Source of the DNA: Stictocephala bisonia | Lineage: Eukaryota; Arthropoda; Insecta; Hemiptera; Membracidae | Length of the DNA: 64,000 nt | Assembly (NCBI GenBank): GCA_035578905.1 | Contig: JAQJVL010000519.1 | Span: forward strand, 310,001-374,000 | Reading direction: 5' to 3' | Shown here: piece by piece, positions 38,101-42,337 of the stretch | How positions within the stretch are numbered: position 1 is the first letter of the stretch | How the letters are laid out: each line of letters begins with the position of its first letter | Notes under the pieces: model-generated | Database searches by the model: none | Told to the model about the DNA's origin: nothing | What the model saw: only the letters and a program-made list of their open reading frames with translations | Program-made: the position numbers and the translations under genes

Positions 38101-40949
38101 TCTGCTTTGTTGTAAAATGTTATTTTTAAAGATGTTAACTGCAGTATAAAATTAAAAAAGATAATAGCTTTTTCTTTTTTTTGTTCTAATGACATAGACA
38201 TAGGAATGTAAAACTAAATGTAAATTATTATTTCCTTTAGTCATAAAAATTGTATTGGAGCAATTCTGTATGTGTATTTGTATAAAAATTATAAAGAATT
38301 TTTGAATTTGAAGCTGTCATTCTTATAACTAGAATCAAGATTTTCAGGTGTCAAACATGTTTTAAGCTGCTGTTACGAATATTCATATTACTAGGCATTC
38401 CGACCATCTAATATGCAGCATTCTCAGTGGTATAAACGATATAATGGTATGAATAAGAATCGTTGCTCTACTAAAATAATATCAATTCAAAAGAAAATTA
38501 TTTTCTATGAACACAGTATAGTTGTGTAAATGGTATATTTCAAAGTATATGTCCTATGTAATACAGAATATTTCTGACGTGTTCTTTCCGTTTTTTTTCC
38601 CCTGGTTAGTGAGTAAAACAAGGCTGTAAAGGCGGAAGGGCATCTTGAAACAAGTAGTGAACATGATATTGTTAGTTAATAAGCTTCTCAACTGGTAAGC
38701 ATTAAAAAAAAAGACTAATAAAATAATATCTTTCTATAGAATTATAGCAATATAGTTTTTCACAATAGGGCAAGTGCCTGAATAATATATATGTTTAGTT
38801 TGGGACAGTTGAAAAAAAAACCTGAAAGTGACATATACAAAGAGGTAATTCTCTTTTGTGATGGATAAAAGCCAGTGGCCTTTAACTACCTTCGTGGCTG
38901 TTTATTATTTTAATCTTCATGAATGTTTTATTATTTTACTTTGTTTTACCCATTTTCTATATATTACTTTCAAAGGACTGACCAAGGGAAATTTCCTGTC
39001 TCAAACGAATTATGAATAATTAGCAATATATTTAGCGTGGTTAGATTAGCTGGTCACCCCTCTTTCTAGTGATTTTAAGCTTGGTCACTATAGTTGTGCT
39101 AACCAACCTGTGAAAAATTCTTTGAAATTTTATACTAATTCTAATGTGTCAGATAAAATAGTGCTATGACCACCAAGGTTCAGTGAAACAATTTAAATTA
39201 CTTAATCCGAACTAGTCACTATTTTCATTATTCATTTAACTTACAAATGCTTCATTTTTCTCTTTTTCATTTTTAATCCATCATCACCATTAGATATTTG
39301 GTGCATAGGCTTTTAATAACACTAAATTTCAATAAATAGTAACGAGTTAATTTTTTTCAGGGTGCAGGCGAGAGTCAGCACTTCAATGGTTGTCCACCAG
39401 GCACTGTGTTGCACTCGACTTTGCCATTGCTGCCACAGTATGACATGGTGCCTGCAGAGGCACTCAAACTGGAGGCACCCTGGGACCACCCACGACTACC
39501 CATGCCAGACTTGCAGGACAAACAGCATGTGAGTTCGTTCACCATCAAATAGCTGCCTATTAGGATAAATATAGGAACTAGGCCTAATTAAGTTTTATTA
39601 CATTGATATTTCAATTCCTTTTGTAAGTCCATTGTTCCTAAAGAAAGCAACAACAGTGAAGAATATTTGGAAAGCCTCATTTTAAATTTATTTACCAATG
39701 CAAAGTTATTTACACTGCAAAGTTTCAATCAGATTTTGACAAACTCTGCCTTTGGTGTTTGCCTTTCAATCGATATTAGCAGACTTAATTTGATGGAATT
39801 TATTAGCAAGTTTCAACAAATAGAATACTTTTCTTGCATATTGCAGTACTATGAATAATCTAGTTTTCTAATATAATCTTTACATAGACATAAGTATTTA
39901 AAGAAGATAATATAGATTGTTACAATTGGTTTGTACTGGATGTACATATTATTGTTTATAAACATAATAAAAAGTAAAAATTTACCAATAATCTTTTTTC
40001 AAAATCTACTATATTTATATTCTACCTGTGTAAGTTTTTTTTTTTTTTTTTTAATTTTATTGACAGCTTGTAAAAAAGATATCTTTTAAATTGCCACTGG
40101 GCTATTAAGTAATGACACTTTCTAAGGACTAGTCAGCCTTTTTACTATTTGGTAATCTACATCCATTCAAAATCCATATTAGCCCATATCTTGATAATCT
40201 GCGTCTAAGAATAAATATAAGTATTCAGTGGAAAATAAAACAAAATTATTGGTAACACTTAATACAGATCCTGTGATTCTGCTATGAAGATTAAATAGTG
40301 ATATCTATTTGAATTTCCTTTATGTGCTACTTAATAAAACATGAACAATAAAATAAAAATATAGAGTACAGAACTTTATATTTGAAAAGAAATTAAGGTT
40401 ATGTTTAAGATAATATGTCAACACACATAGCACCAAGTATTAAGTTCAGTGTTGATTGGCATTGCTCTGCGCATGCGCTAGTTAGAGGAGCGAATTTGTG
40501 TAGAACGTCAAGTTATAAACATAGCAACCAACATAAATCAGACCCAAGGTTAGATTTTGTACCGACTGTACACAATAGACATAAGAGAAGTATAGTGAGG
40601 TATATTCACTATCTCACTTGCACCATCACTCCTACATGCCTAGATAGAACCACGACCTGGTCTGTAAAATGATGTATGAATAGGGCGCTATTTTCGTGCC
40701 TACCAATTTGCCAAAGATGTTACTTCCAATGGCGCCAAGCTTAAGCTACCATGTTGGATTGACAGTAATAAAAAGCTTAATATCAAATTTAATTTTAAAA
40801 TGTTACAAACTTCTTTATTTGTTATAAAATGTAATTGAAAACTTTTTGATAGTTCTGTGTGCAAGGTATCCTATAAACAAAAGTAAATTCTTTGATAATT
40901 GTTTTATTATTTAATGTTGCAGGGTTGGACTACCAAATGGAGCCACTAG
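1877..40949 (+). CDS. mask: mask / ANKHD1-type ankyrin-repeat and KH-domain protein, 3' part (14 exons)
   Basis: The spliced product is the C-terminal 970 residues of Mask, a large cytoplasmic scaffold with many ankyrin repeats and one KH RNA-binding domain. In the family it acts with receptor tyrosine kinase signalling and as a Yorkie/YAP cofactor. Exons: 1877-2171, 6933-7186, 8996-9252, 22929-23030, 25307-25477, 28274-28406, 29557-29644, 30145-30246, 32715-33055, 33783-33929, 35152-35760, 36994-37212, 39361-39528, 40923-40949. All introns start GT and end AG, and phases agree at each join (1,0,2,2,2,0,1,1,0,0,0,0,0). Order seen: post-ankyrin helix, Lys/Glu coiled coil, acidic run, Ser-rich linker, REEGW-type motif, KH domain with GRGG, then low-complexity Ala/Pro/Ser/Thr sequence with short conserved islands. 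The ankyrin exons and promoter lie to the left of the window. Phase-neutral exons could be missing where both flanks are phase 0. Confidence 0.93.
2172..3891. other. mask intron, no gene seen
   Basis: The coiled-coil frame stays open to 2323 but loses homology after the donor at 2172. The rest is AT-rich without recognisable elements up to the piggyBac insertion. Confidence 0.6.
3896..6780 (+). mobile_element. piggyBac-like element, apparently complete
   Basis: The element is flanked by TTAA on both sides (3892-3895 and 6781-6784). The ends are inverted: CCCTTTCGCTTCCGACG on the left and its complement on the right, 17 bp without mismatch. Just inside the left end are two copies of a CG-rich perfect palindrome (22 bp at 3909-3930, 20 bp at 3953-3972), likely transposase binding sites by position. 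One uninterrupted transposase ORF fills the middle. Exact target duplications and an intact ORF point to a recent insertion. It lies in a mask intron in the same orientation. Confidence 0.95.
4308..6200 (+). CDS. piggyBac-type DDD transposase
   Basis: A 630-residue ORF starts with ATG at 4308. The N terminus is acidic and Ser-rich (SSSSDESD). The DDE_Tnp_1_7 core follows, with the catalytic triad at D297 (in SIDESL), D377 (in LFVDNFF) and D487 (in GGVDYSDQM). The C terminus is Cys/His-rich from about residue 590 (CSVCS, CQKC), the RING/PHD-like zinc domain of this family that binds the ends. Length and layout match active piggyBac transposases (about 590-650 residues). No frameshift or premature stop was seen. 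The enzyme cuts and pastes at TTAA without needing DNA synthesis. Confidence 0.95.
   Translation: MSNGRRKRERSPISENTIFHELIENQRNERSVRLDDDFDLFGQSSSSDESDIFQDDTDEDPDYSPAVSDDSDHDYDVNAPSTSTARPRGRPKNVTANNVNDSVPTNDEPDTQMPQQLWNRVEEGNDPGFDHSFFYDETPGPKHCPDSVTGKPIDYFYMFFTTSLLTTFVSMTNKYANDFFSSRQNASPWLGKGWKAVTVNEMKGFIATLLNMGIVKKPTINSYWSTADELETPWFRNMFPRNRFLAILKFFHIVDNRKLAKPGQDDYDPCAKFAPVVEHANLVFRRHYTPHREISIDESLIGTKSHTRLTQYLPNKHHHKWGIKLWMLCDSVSKYCLGFICYKGKDTTTEHGLAFNVVKRLLELGPYFNKGFSLFVDNFFMSIPLAEYLYSKLTFITGTVRRNRKGIPEVMKGKFDVGQKVYLRQDEKLMIAYREKKSQKNPVLLLTTKGVATSIEKTKKRNRPDEDNIVHKPTIIDSYNRYMGGVDYSDQMLYVYLDERRTVKYWKKVVFHVFGRMILNLYLIYKENNSGKDMSRLEFTLAIIKGLKEEWLLEKNRPVAGNSPAQGDVMARGDNGQRYGLITLPGKKERNCSVCSIESTSAGGKRKKTRTICQKCNRGVHGVCAVRHYC
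6933..7186 (+). CDS. mask: mask exon: Ser/Glu linker with Lys-rich run
   Basis: The acceptor TTTTCTAG ends at 6932 and the donor GTAAGT starts at 7187. The first two bases complete a Val codon begun in the previous exon, giving EEVEMENTATTS. The exon contains DSGIDANSQGS and a basic run (RRKEKKKKK), both typical of the linker between the coiled coil and the KH domain in this family. It ends in phase 0. The preceding intron carries a complete piggyBac-like element. Confidence 0.85.
7794..8000. repeat. fold-back element, 207 bp
   Basis: Arms of about 90 bp are inverted copies. The left arm starts CGGCGAGTCACAAGAAGTCC and the right arm ends with a near complement starting CGGCGAATCACGAGAAGTCC. 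Both contain CATGCCTCTGTGATATTGAA. The central loop is about 25 bp. It lies in the mask intron between exons 7186 and 8996. Confidence 0.8.
8001..8995. other. mask intron, no gene seen
   Basis: AT-rich sequence between the fold-back at 7794-8000 and the exon at 8996. Nothing recognised. Confidence 0.55.
8996..9252 (+). CDS. mask: mask exon: Ser-rich linker with FEATGNETYVP motif
   Basis: The acceptor TTGCAG ends at 8995 and the donor GTGAGT starts at 9253. It encodes a Ser/Ala-rich stretch, a Pro run, then the conserved motif DFEATGNETYVP, which lies shortly before the KH domain in insect Mask proteins. It leaves two nucleotides (CT), completed by the first base of the exon at 22929. The following intron is about 13.7 kb and full of repeats. 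Confidence 0.9.
9872..10340. repeat. three near-palindromic 26-bp motifs
   Basis: GAGGAACGACATAATTTATG (9873), GAGGAACAGCATAATTTATG (9919) and GAGGTACGGCATAATTTATG (10314), the last two followed by CTGTTG. AGCATAATTTATGCT is close to self-complementary. The outer copies may mark the ends of a short element; no other structure was recognised in between. Confidence 0.5.
10716..11415. repeat. tandem duplication, two units of about 365 bp
   Basis: Unit 1 (10716-11050) and unit 2 (11081-11415) share long blocks: CTAAACATTTATTT, ATCCGATTTCAGCAAA, GGGTATTAGT, AGCCTACTTATAATAATCTT, ATATGACGTAGTATGTTATT, CTACTGTAATACATTTTTTA and TTCTATCAAGTGTTA. They have diverged by scattered substitutions, so the duplication is old. 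No ORF in common. Confidence 0.85.
11416..12234. other. mask intron, unclassified
   Basis: A GC-richer patch with a CT-rich run at about 11690-11725 lies between the 365-bp duplication and the LINE. It may be the edge of an older element. No protein match. Confidence 0.4.
12250..15505 (-). mobile_element. RTE-like non-LTR retrotransposon, nearly full length
   Basis: The minus-strand element is bounded by a 15-bp target duplication (AAAAAACTATTATTA at 12235-12249 and 15506-15520). Its 3' tail is a simple repeat (GGTAAGGTAAGGTAA), as in RTE elements, not poly(A). Order on the minus strand: a GC-rich 5' leader (about 15465-15317), endonuclease, reverse transcriptase, and a C-terminal basic motif (RRLRWAGHVWRR, GRPRLRWRDQV). 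Clade assignment is by motif and tail only. It lies in the 13.7-kb mask intron, antisense to mask. Confidence 0.92.
12257..15316 (-). pseudogene. LINE endonuclease-reverse transcriptase ORF with one in-frame stop
   Basis: From 15316 the frame runs 159 codons to a TAA at 14837-14839, and the same frame continues to 12257 for more than 850 codons. No frameshift was seen. The N-terminal part is an apurinic-type endonuclease: FGTWNIRSL, ALQETRW, then GDANAKVG and GTDHNLV after the stop. The middle is a reverse transcriptase: NYRGISLLS, HQAGFVQGRSTIDQI, FIDFQKAYDSI, LAFADDVALL (catalytic FADD). The end has GAETWTL and RRLRWAGHVWRR. A single stop codon is the only obvious defect, so the copy is young or the base is a sequencing error. 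Confidence 0.92.
15770..16200 (+). mobile_element. Jockey-type LINE reverse transcriptase relic
   Basis: Plus-strand reading gives LKNKILTGPDQINVHLLKNI, then FPESLKLSSVVPILKDNNS, and after frameshifts LNPRQFGFIKGKSSEDAL. These are the TGPD, VPI-K and QFGF-KG-S blocks of Jockey-type reverse transcriptases. Several stops and frameshifts; no ends identified. Confidence 0.75.
16553..16596 (+). ncRNA. hammerhead-ribozyme-like core in an unclassified repeat
   Basis: TAAC (16553-16556), CTGAAGA (16557-16563), an extra T, a stem of GCCGT with ACGGC around an 8-nt loop, GAAA (16583-16586), the palindrome CATG (16587-16590), TA (16591-16592), GTTG (16593-16596). TAAC can pair with GTTG (three Watson-Crick pairs and one U-G). 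Position 7 of CUGANGA is free in the consensus, so CTGAAGA is allowed. The carrier repeat starts somewhere after 16200; no coding part was seen. Confidence 0.6.
16597..22441. other. long AT-rich mask intron stretch, no gene seen
   Basis: No coding exon with mask homology was found. A purine-rich, GC-richer island at 19280-19450 (GGAGAGGGCGGGGCGG, then GAGAGAGAGACGG) stands out but has no convincing frame. Short ORFs are of chance size. Confidence 0.5.
22442..22673. repeat. tandem duplication, two units of 116 bp
   Basis: Unit 1 (22442-22557) and unit 2 (22558-22673) both begin GCTTGGATTTCTATTTA and end CTAAACCTTTTTTGAGTTTG, with about 85% identity by eye. It lies 255 bp upstream of the small mask exon at 22929. 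Confidence 0.85.
22929..23030 (+). CDS. mask: mask exon: REEGWREVVRK motif (small exon)
   Basis: The acceptor TTTCTAG ends at 22928 and the donor GTAAGT starts at 23031. Read with one leading and two trailing bases, it gives SPKQPTKREEGWREVVRK, which matches the family's conserved KREEGWKEVVR segment just before the KH domain. Phase fits both neighbours exactly: CT from upstream plus A, and AA plus G from 25307. The longest ORF over this interval is in another frame, so an ORF scan alone would miss it. Confidence 0.88.
23031..24074. other. mask intron, no gene seen
   Basis: AT-rich; ORFs at 23434-23670 and 23637-23885 show no family features. Confidence 0.5.
24075..24200 (+). mobile_element. 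tRNA-derived SINE fragment
   Basis: It starts GAGCCAGTGGTTGAGCGG, which matches a pol III A box, and 50 bases later has GGTTCAAATCC, a perfect B box. It continues beyond where a tRNA would end into an unrelated tail. The arms do not fold as a full tRNA, so I call it a SINE head of Leu/Ser-type tRNA origin. Confidence 0.65.
24201..25306. other. mask intron, no gene seen
   Basis: AT-rich; nothing recognised between the SINE head and the KH exon. Confidence 0.5.
25307..25477 (+). CDS. mask: mask exon: KH domain, first half
   Basis: The acceptor ATTTAG ends at 25306 and the donor GTAAGT starts at 25478. It encodes the first part of the single KH domain: KVSVPLNAISRVIGRGGSNI, with the GRGG loop that contacts RNA, then TGAHIEVEKQ and GERIITI. 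Key residues of a working KH fold are present. The domain continues in the exon at 28274. Confidence 0.95.
25672..25840 (+). mobile_element. tRNA-derived SINE fragment next to PLE 1
   Basis: A-box-like TGGTTAAGAAG and B-box GGTTCAAATCTCC spaced as in tRNA-derived SINEs, followed by a body of about 100 bp (GTACAGGCCTGTAGGCCCATG). It ends against the 3' end of the Penelope-like element at 25842. Confidence 0.6.
25842..27240 (-). mobile_element. Penelope-like element (PLE family 1), 5'-truncated
   Basis: The minus-strand element carries the second half of a Penelope reverse transcriptase and a GIY-YIG endonuclease (IYQLQCHHC, QYIGLTSETLRKC at about 26475-26412). The 3' end (left side) contains an AG dinucleotide run (25979-26002), a hammerhead-like motif (about 25950-25985) and the terminal sequence TATCTCTCCAATATACTAA. 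The same 3' end recurs at 31836-32058, 49461-50025 and, degraded, at 35058-35099 and 55680-55800. The 5' limit near 27240 is uncertain. Confidence 0.85.
26687..27151 (-). pseudogene. Penelope-type reverse transcriptase fragment
   Basis: A 154-codon open block starts MAPSYANLFIGKLE, the conserved sequence just before the catalytic motif of Penelope reverse transcriptases. It continues LRFTDDIFTI (YxDD position reads FTDD), FLDVEIGLEDGVLQTDIHIK and YLHYTSCHPNNTKRSLPYSL. The fingers half is missing. Downstream, the endonuclease is in other frames with stops. Non-functional as it stands. Confidence 0.88.
27289..27310. repeat. (AT)n microsatellite
   Basis: Alternating AT dinucleotides, next to the 5' end of the PLE family 1 copy. 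Confidence 0.9.
27311..28273. other. mask intron, unclassified
   Basis: The interval 27390-27800 is GC-richer (CGCCGCTTGGAGACTCGTAG), perhaps an old element. No ORF with family features. Confidence 0.4.
28274..28406 (+). CDS. mask: mask exon: KH domain, second half
   Basis: The acceptor TATTCAG ends at 28273 and the donor GTAAGT starts at 28407. It completes the Lys codon and continues GSTEATRQAHNLIAALIKDP, the C-terminal helix of the KH domain. After that comes EVDILTMLPK and an Ala/Thr-rich start of the disordered tail. It ends in phase 0. Confidence 0.94.
28407..30144. other. mask introns around exon 29557
   Basis: Only the short exon at 29557-29644 is supported. The ORF at 29020-29274 is chance-sized and lacks family features. 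Confidence 0.5.
29557..29644 (+). CDS. mask: mask exon: Ser/Thr/Ala-rich segment
   Basis: The acceptor TTTACAG ends at 29556 and the donor begins GTATTT at 29645. The coding content is short low-complexity Ser/Ala/Thr sequence (SKSSAKTSTANSAAVSS). Support comes from splice sites, an open frame and phase: it takes phase 0 and leaves one base. This exon may be alternative. Confidence 0.75.
30145..30246 (+). CDS. mask: mask exon: Ser/Thr/Ala-rich segment
   Basis: The acceptor GGTAG ends at 30144 and the donor GTAAGT starts at 30247. It encodes GITGLSSAALTVARSGTPS and further Ser/Thr/Ala sequence. It needs one base from upstream and leaves one, which matches both neighbours. No domain is recognisable. 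Confidence 0.78.
30834..31470. mobile_element. non-autonomous TTAA-type element (637 bp), mask intron
   Basis: Inverted ends: CCCTTATAGTGCTGGG on the left against CCCTTATAGTGCCGGG on the right, one mismatch in 16. The flanking 4-bp repeats are ATAA on both sides, one base off TTAA. The subterminal left part has CG-rich inverted motifs (GTCAGCGACG and CGTCGCTGTGA). No ORF. The ends resemble piggyBac-type termini (CCC start), so I infer mobilisation by such a transposase. Confidence 0.75.
31836..32058. mobile_element. fold-back of PLE family 1 ends (short)
   Basis: The left arm (from 31836) and the right arm (to 32058) are near-perfect inverted copies of about 100 bp. Each ends in the PLE family 1 terminus (agtatattggagagatagga and its complement). 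Both 3' ends therefore face outward. TATTTGAAAATT flanks the region (31787 and 32062), a possible 12-bp target duplication, with about 36 extra bases on the left. Confidence 0.8.
32715..33055 (+). CDS. mask: mask exon: Ala/Thr/Pro-rich segment
   Basis: The acceptor TTTCTCAG ends at 32714 and the donor GTAAGA starts at 33056. It begins AEKRAAQLAAAGNTKT and continues with Thr/Pro/Ala low complexity, ending LEYSLFNDTFTK. That ending resembles the family's conserved island before the VAQQSMWG-type motif in the next exon. Phase 2 in, phase 0 out. Confidence 0.9.
33471..33530. repeat. perfect 30-bp tandem duplication
   Basis: Two identical 30-bp units, each beginning GAATGGAACTGATTTAATTA and ending TTTTGAAGCT, stand head to tail in the mask intron before exon 33783. 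Identity of the copies suggests a recent event or a polymorphic site. Confidence 0.9.
33783..33929 (+). CDS. mask: mask exon: conserved MWGRENDP island
   Basis: The acceptor TTGGCAG ends at 33782 and the donor GTATGA starts at 33930. It encodes VAQQSMWGRENDPTQKGMNF and 29 further residues ending SPPQ. It has 49 codons with phase 0 on both sides. Confidence 0.88.
34645..34823 (+). mobile_element. short HHR-carrying repeat, copy B, mask intron
   Basis: This is about 180 bp from ATCAGTTGGTGTCTATCGCC to ACCAGTATTATTTCT, shared with 1421-1625 on the other strand. It contains a hammerhead-like core and no ORF. The GGCCGGC palindrome near the 5' side is conserved in both copies. It could be a solo PLE end, a SINE-like element or a retrozyme-like repeat; I cannot decide. 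Confidence 0.65.
34727..34767 (+). ncRNA. hammerhead-ribozyme-like core in short repeat, copy B
   Basis: CTGATGA (34729-34735), an extra T, stem GAAGC/GCTTC around TCTAT, GAAA (34752-34755), palindrome TGTACA (34756-34761), TA (34762-34763), GCAG. Stem I has only two clear pairs (GC with GC), so activity is doubtful. Confidence 0.5.
35152..35760 (+). CDS. mask: mask exon: large Pro-rich segment
   Basis: The acceptor TAACACAG ends at 35151 and the donor GTAGGA starts at 35761. It has 203 codons. It opens VDAAKAPGYRGTT, equivalent to the SKAPGFR island of the family, then becomes Pro/Ser/Thr/Tyr-rich and ends MDDRK, which continues into the next exon's VPPRPIGTERA. A small degenerate Penelope-type end (about 35058-35099) sits just upstream of the acceptor. 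Confidence 0.93.
36060..36190. repeat. AT-only palindromic tract
   Basis: Runs of TATATAAAA/TTTTATATA arranged as overlapping inverted repeats over about 130 bp in a mask intron. Confidence 0.8.
36994..37212 (+). CDS. mask: mask exon: PIGTERAW island
   Basis: The acceptor TTATAG ends at 36993 and the donor GTATAT starts at 37213. It encodes VPPRPIGTERAWKNYAGMG, matching the conserved PPIGTERL segment near the C terminus of ANKHD1/Mask, then a Trp-containing stretch. It has 73 codons, phase 0 on both sides. Confidence 0.92.
37250..38310 (+). mobile_element. Jockey-type LINE 3' relic in a mask intron
   Basis: Plus-strand reading gives FLNSAHLQLNASKTNF and, after a stop, LKVLGLIIVSNLNWD and SSGIYAVRRMKHFCNLKTL, as in the post-catalytic part of Jockey-type LINEs. 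Many stops. The 3' end near 38310 is followed by AT-rich sequence. Boundaries are approximate. Confidence 0.7.
38311..39360. other. mask intron, no gene seen
   Basis: AT-rich sequence after the LINE relic. Nothing recognised. Confidence 0.5.
39361..39528 (+). CDS. mask: mask exon: penultimate coding exon
   Basis: The acceptor TTTTTTTCAG ends at 39360 and the donor GTGAGT starts at 39529. It encodes 56 residues, including LPLLPQYDMVPAEALKLEAP and ending DKQH. Phase 0 on both sides. Confidence 0.85.
39529..40922. other. last mask intron, with GC-richer island
   Basis: Mostly AT-rich. The part 40405-40760 has more CpG and contains the palindrome GCGCATGCGC (about 40471-40480), which resembles an NRF1/Ewg binding core. 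No coding content was found there. Confidence 0.4.
40923..40949 (+). CDS. mask: mask terminal coding exon with stop
   Basis: The acceptor AATGTTGCAG ends at 40922. In phase 0 the exon reads GWTTKWSH and then TAG at 40947-40949. The frame is forced by the previous exon, and the Trp-rich short end resembles Mask C termini. Longer ORFs over this spot are in other frames. Confidence 0.82.
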   Translation, partial: GWTTKWSH

Positions 40950-41168
40950 ACATTGTGCAGCGCTCAGTAGCATGTATGGCATTCTTCAATAGCTCACATT
41001 GCTTCATCTTTTTATTATTTTGTTCGCGTAGAACGCCCTCAGTACGTCTCGATGTTCCCGATATTTACTTTTTCACTGTGTCGTTTCATAGTAGCGGAGC
41101 AGATTGTGTATAATTTCAAGAATTTTTATTATATTATTATAATTATCTTTGGATTTGGTGTAAATAAA
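40950..41168 (+). promoter_or_regulatory. mask: mask 3' UTR with candidate AATAAA signal
   Basis: The sequence after the stop has no continued frame. A canonical AATAAA lies at 41163-41168 in an AT-rich context, a plausible cleavage signal for the plus-strand transcript. The true 3' end could be further right, up to the convergent LRPAP1 end near 41.6-42.1 kb. Confidence 0.4.
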
Positions 41169-41565
41169 TACAATACTTGTTGGAACTGGGGCCTAGCCTG
41201 TTTTCCTGCGAAGAACGTCATGCAACTACTGATATCACTTGCTGATTTCTTCTCGTTGGTTTTTATTTACTCCTAATCCAGTAGTTGTGTGTACGCTTCT
41301 GTGTTAAGTACGGGATCTTAAAACCGACAAGACAACCGATGCAATGAGAATCTAGCTTATTCAACCTAAACATTCATAATATTATACCATAGTAGTTTGT
41401 TGGCTGCTGTAGGCAAGCCAAGGGTATGGGGGACAATGTCCCGACAGGAATCGACCTGCACTCGATCCCTGATAAACCAGAAATGGGAATTTACTATTGG
41501 ATTTATTATGTAATATTGCTTGTACATGAAGACTTAAAATATATCTTTAAGCACTGTGCTATGTG

Positions 41566-42121
41566 TTTATTATTCCCATACCTGGAGGATCAATTTATAT
41601 AGTTAAAAATTATTTCTTAAAATTGTGGGAAGCAATTTCAAATATCAGCAATACTCTTTGGATTCTATATAATTGTACGGGATGTATTCAGATTAATGAA
41701 TTTTCATTTGAGAAGTAAAAGTTATATTTTCTATTTTATTATTTTCACCATAAATGTGTGAGGATTTAAACTGTTGAGATAATAAGCTATTCAAAATCAC
41801 AGAATAGTCCTAGACTCTTGTTATTATGAGAATTATCTGGAATTGACAGTTACACTGAAATGAGATTCAAGCTGTAGGACAGTAATAAATGGATAAAGAA
41901 AGTAAGAAAAACACAACATAGTACTAAATATGTAATTGAAAAATCCTATGTTATAAATAATATACAAAATTCTTATCTTCATTAAGTTAACAAAATTAGC
42001 ACAGCTAAATTCGTAGTAAATATATACCTTGGGCTTTCTGCCCAGTGAAATATCATTTCAAAGATCATAACTAAAATCTGTGTATCAATCATTATGGTCA
42101 CAATTAACTGACAGAAGAGCT
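41566..42121 (-). promoter_or_regulatory. LRPAP1: LRPAP1 3' UTR with candidate polyadenylation signals
   Basis: Downstream of the stop on the minus strand, AATAAA appears at 41735-41740 and 41566-41571 (as TTTATT on plus). No coding content was seen. Which site is used cannot be told from sequence. Confidence 0.35.
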
Positions 42122-42337
42122 TTAAAGCTCAATGTGCTTCTGCATTATTCTTGCCTCCAGATCAAGATGAAGTTTCTCTACTTTGCGTGCTTGTTTCTTG
42201 ATTATGTCATCATTGACATCACTCAGTGTCAGTTTATCCCCAGCTTGTTTCTTACTCTTTGAGTTAGCAGCCAAAGCTGCTTCCACCTGAAGATGTCTCA
42301 GCTTCAGCAATCGTTTCTCATAGTGAAATAACTCCAC
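42122..42337 (-). CDS. LRPAP1: LRPAP1 terminal exon with HIEL ER-retrieval tail
   Basis: The minus-strand acceptor CTGTATTAG precedes GTGGAGTTATTT. It encodes VELFHYEKRLLKLRHLQVEA, then a Lys-rich helix with SDVNDDIIKKQARKVEKLHL, ending ARIMQKHIEL followed by TAA. Domain 3 of RAP is a three-helix bundle whose basic residues bind receptor modules, and the Lys/Arg content here fits that. Confidence 0.93.
   Translation of the reverse strand: MELFHYEKRLLKLRHLQVEAALAANSKSKKQAGDKLTLSDVNDDIIKKQARKVEKLHLDLEARIMQKHIEL

Noticed and set aside
40892..41113. Longer plus-strand ORF over the last mask exon
   Set aside because: Wrong phase relative to the previous exon; the phase-0 reading reaches TAG at 40947-40949.
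42281..42310. CTGAAGATG near the LRPAP1 last exon as a hammerhead start
   Set aside because: No hairpin followed by GAAA at the right distance, and the sequence is coding on the other strand.
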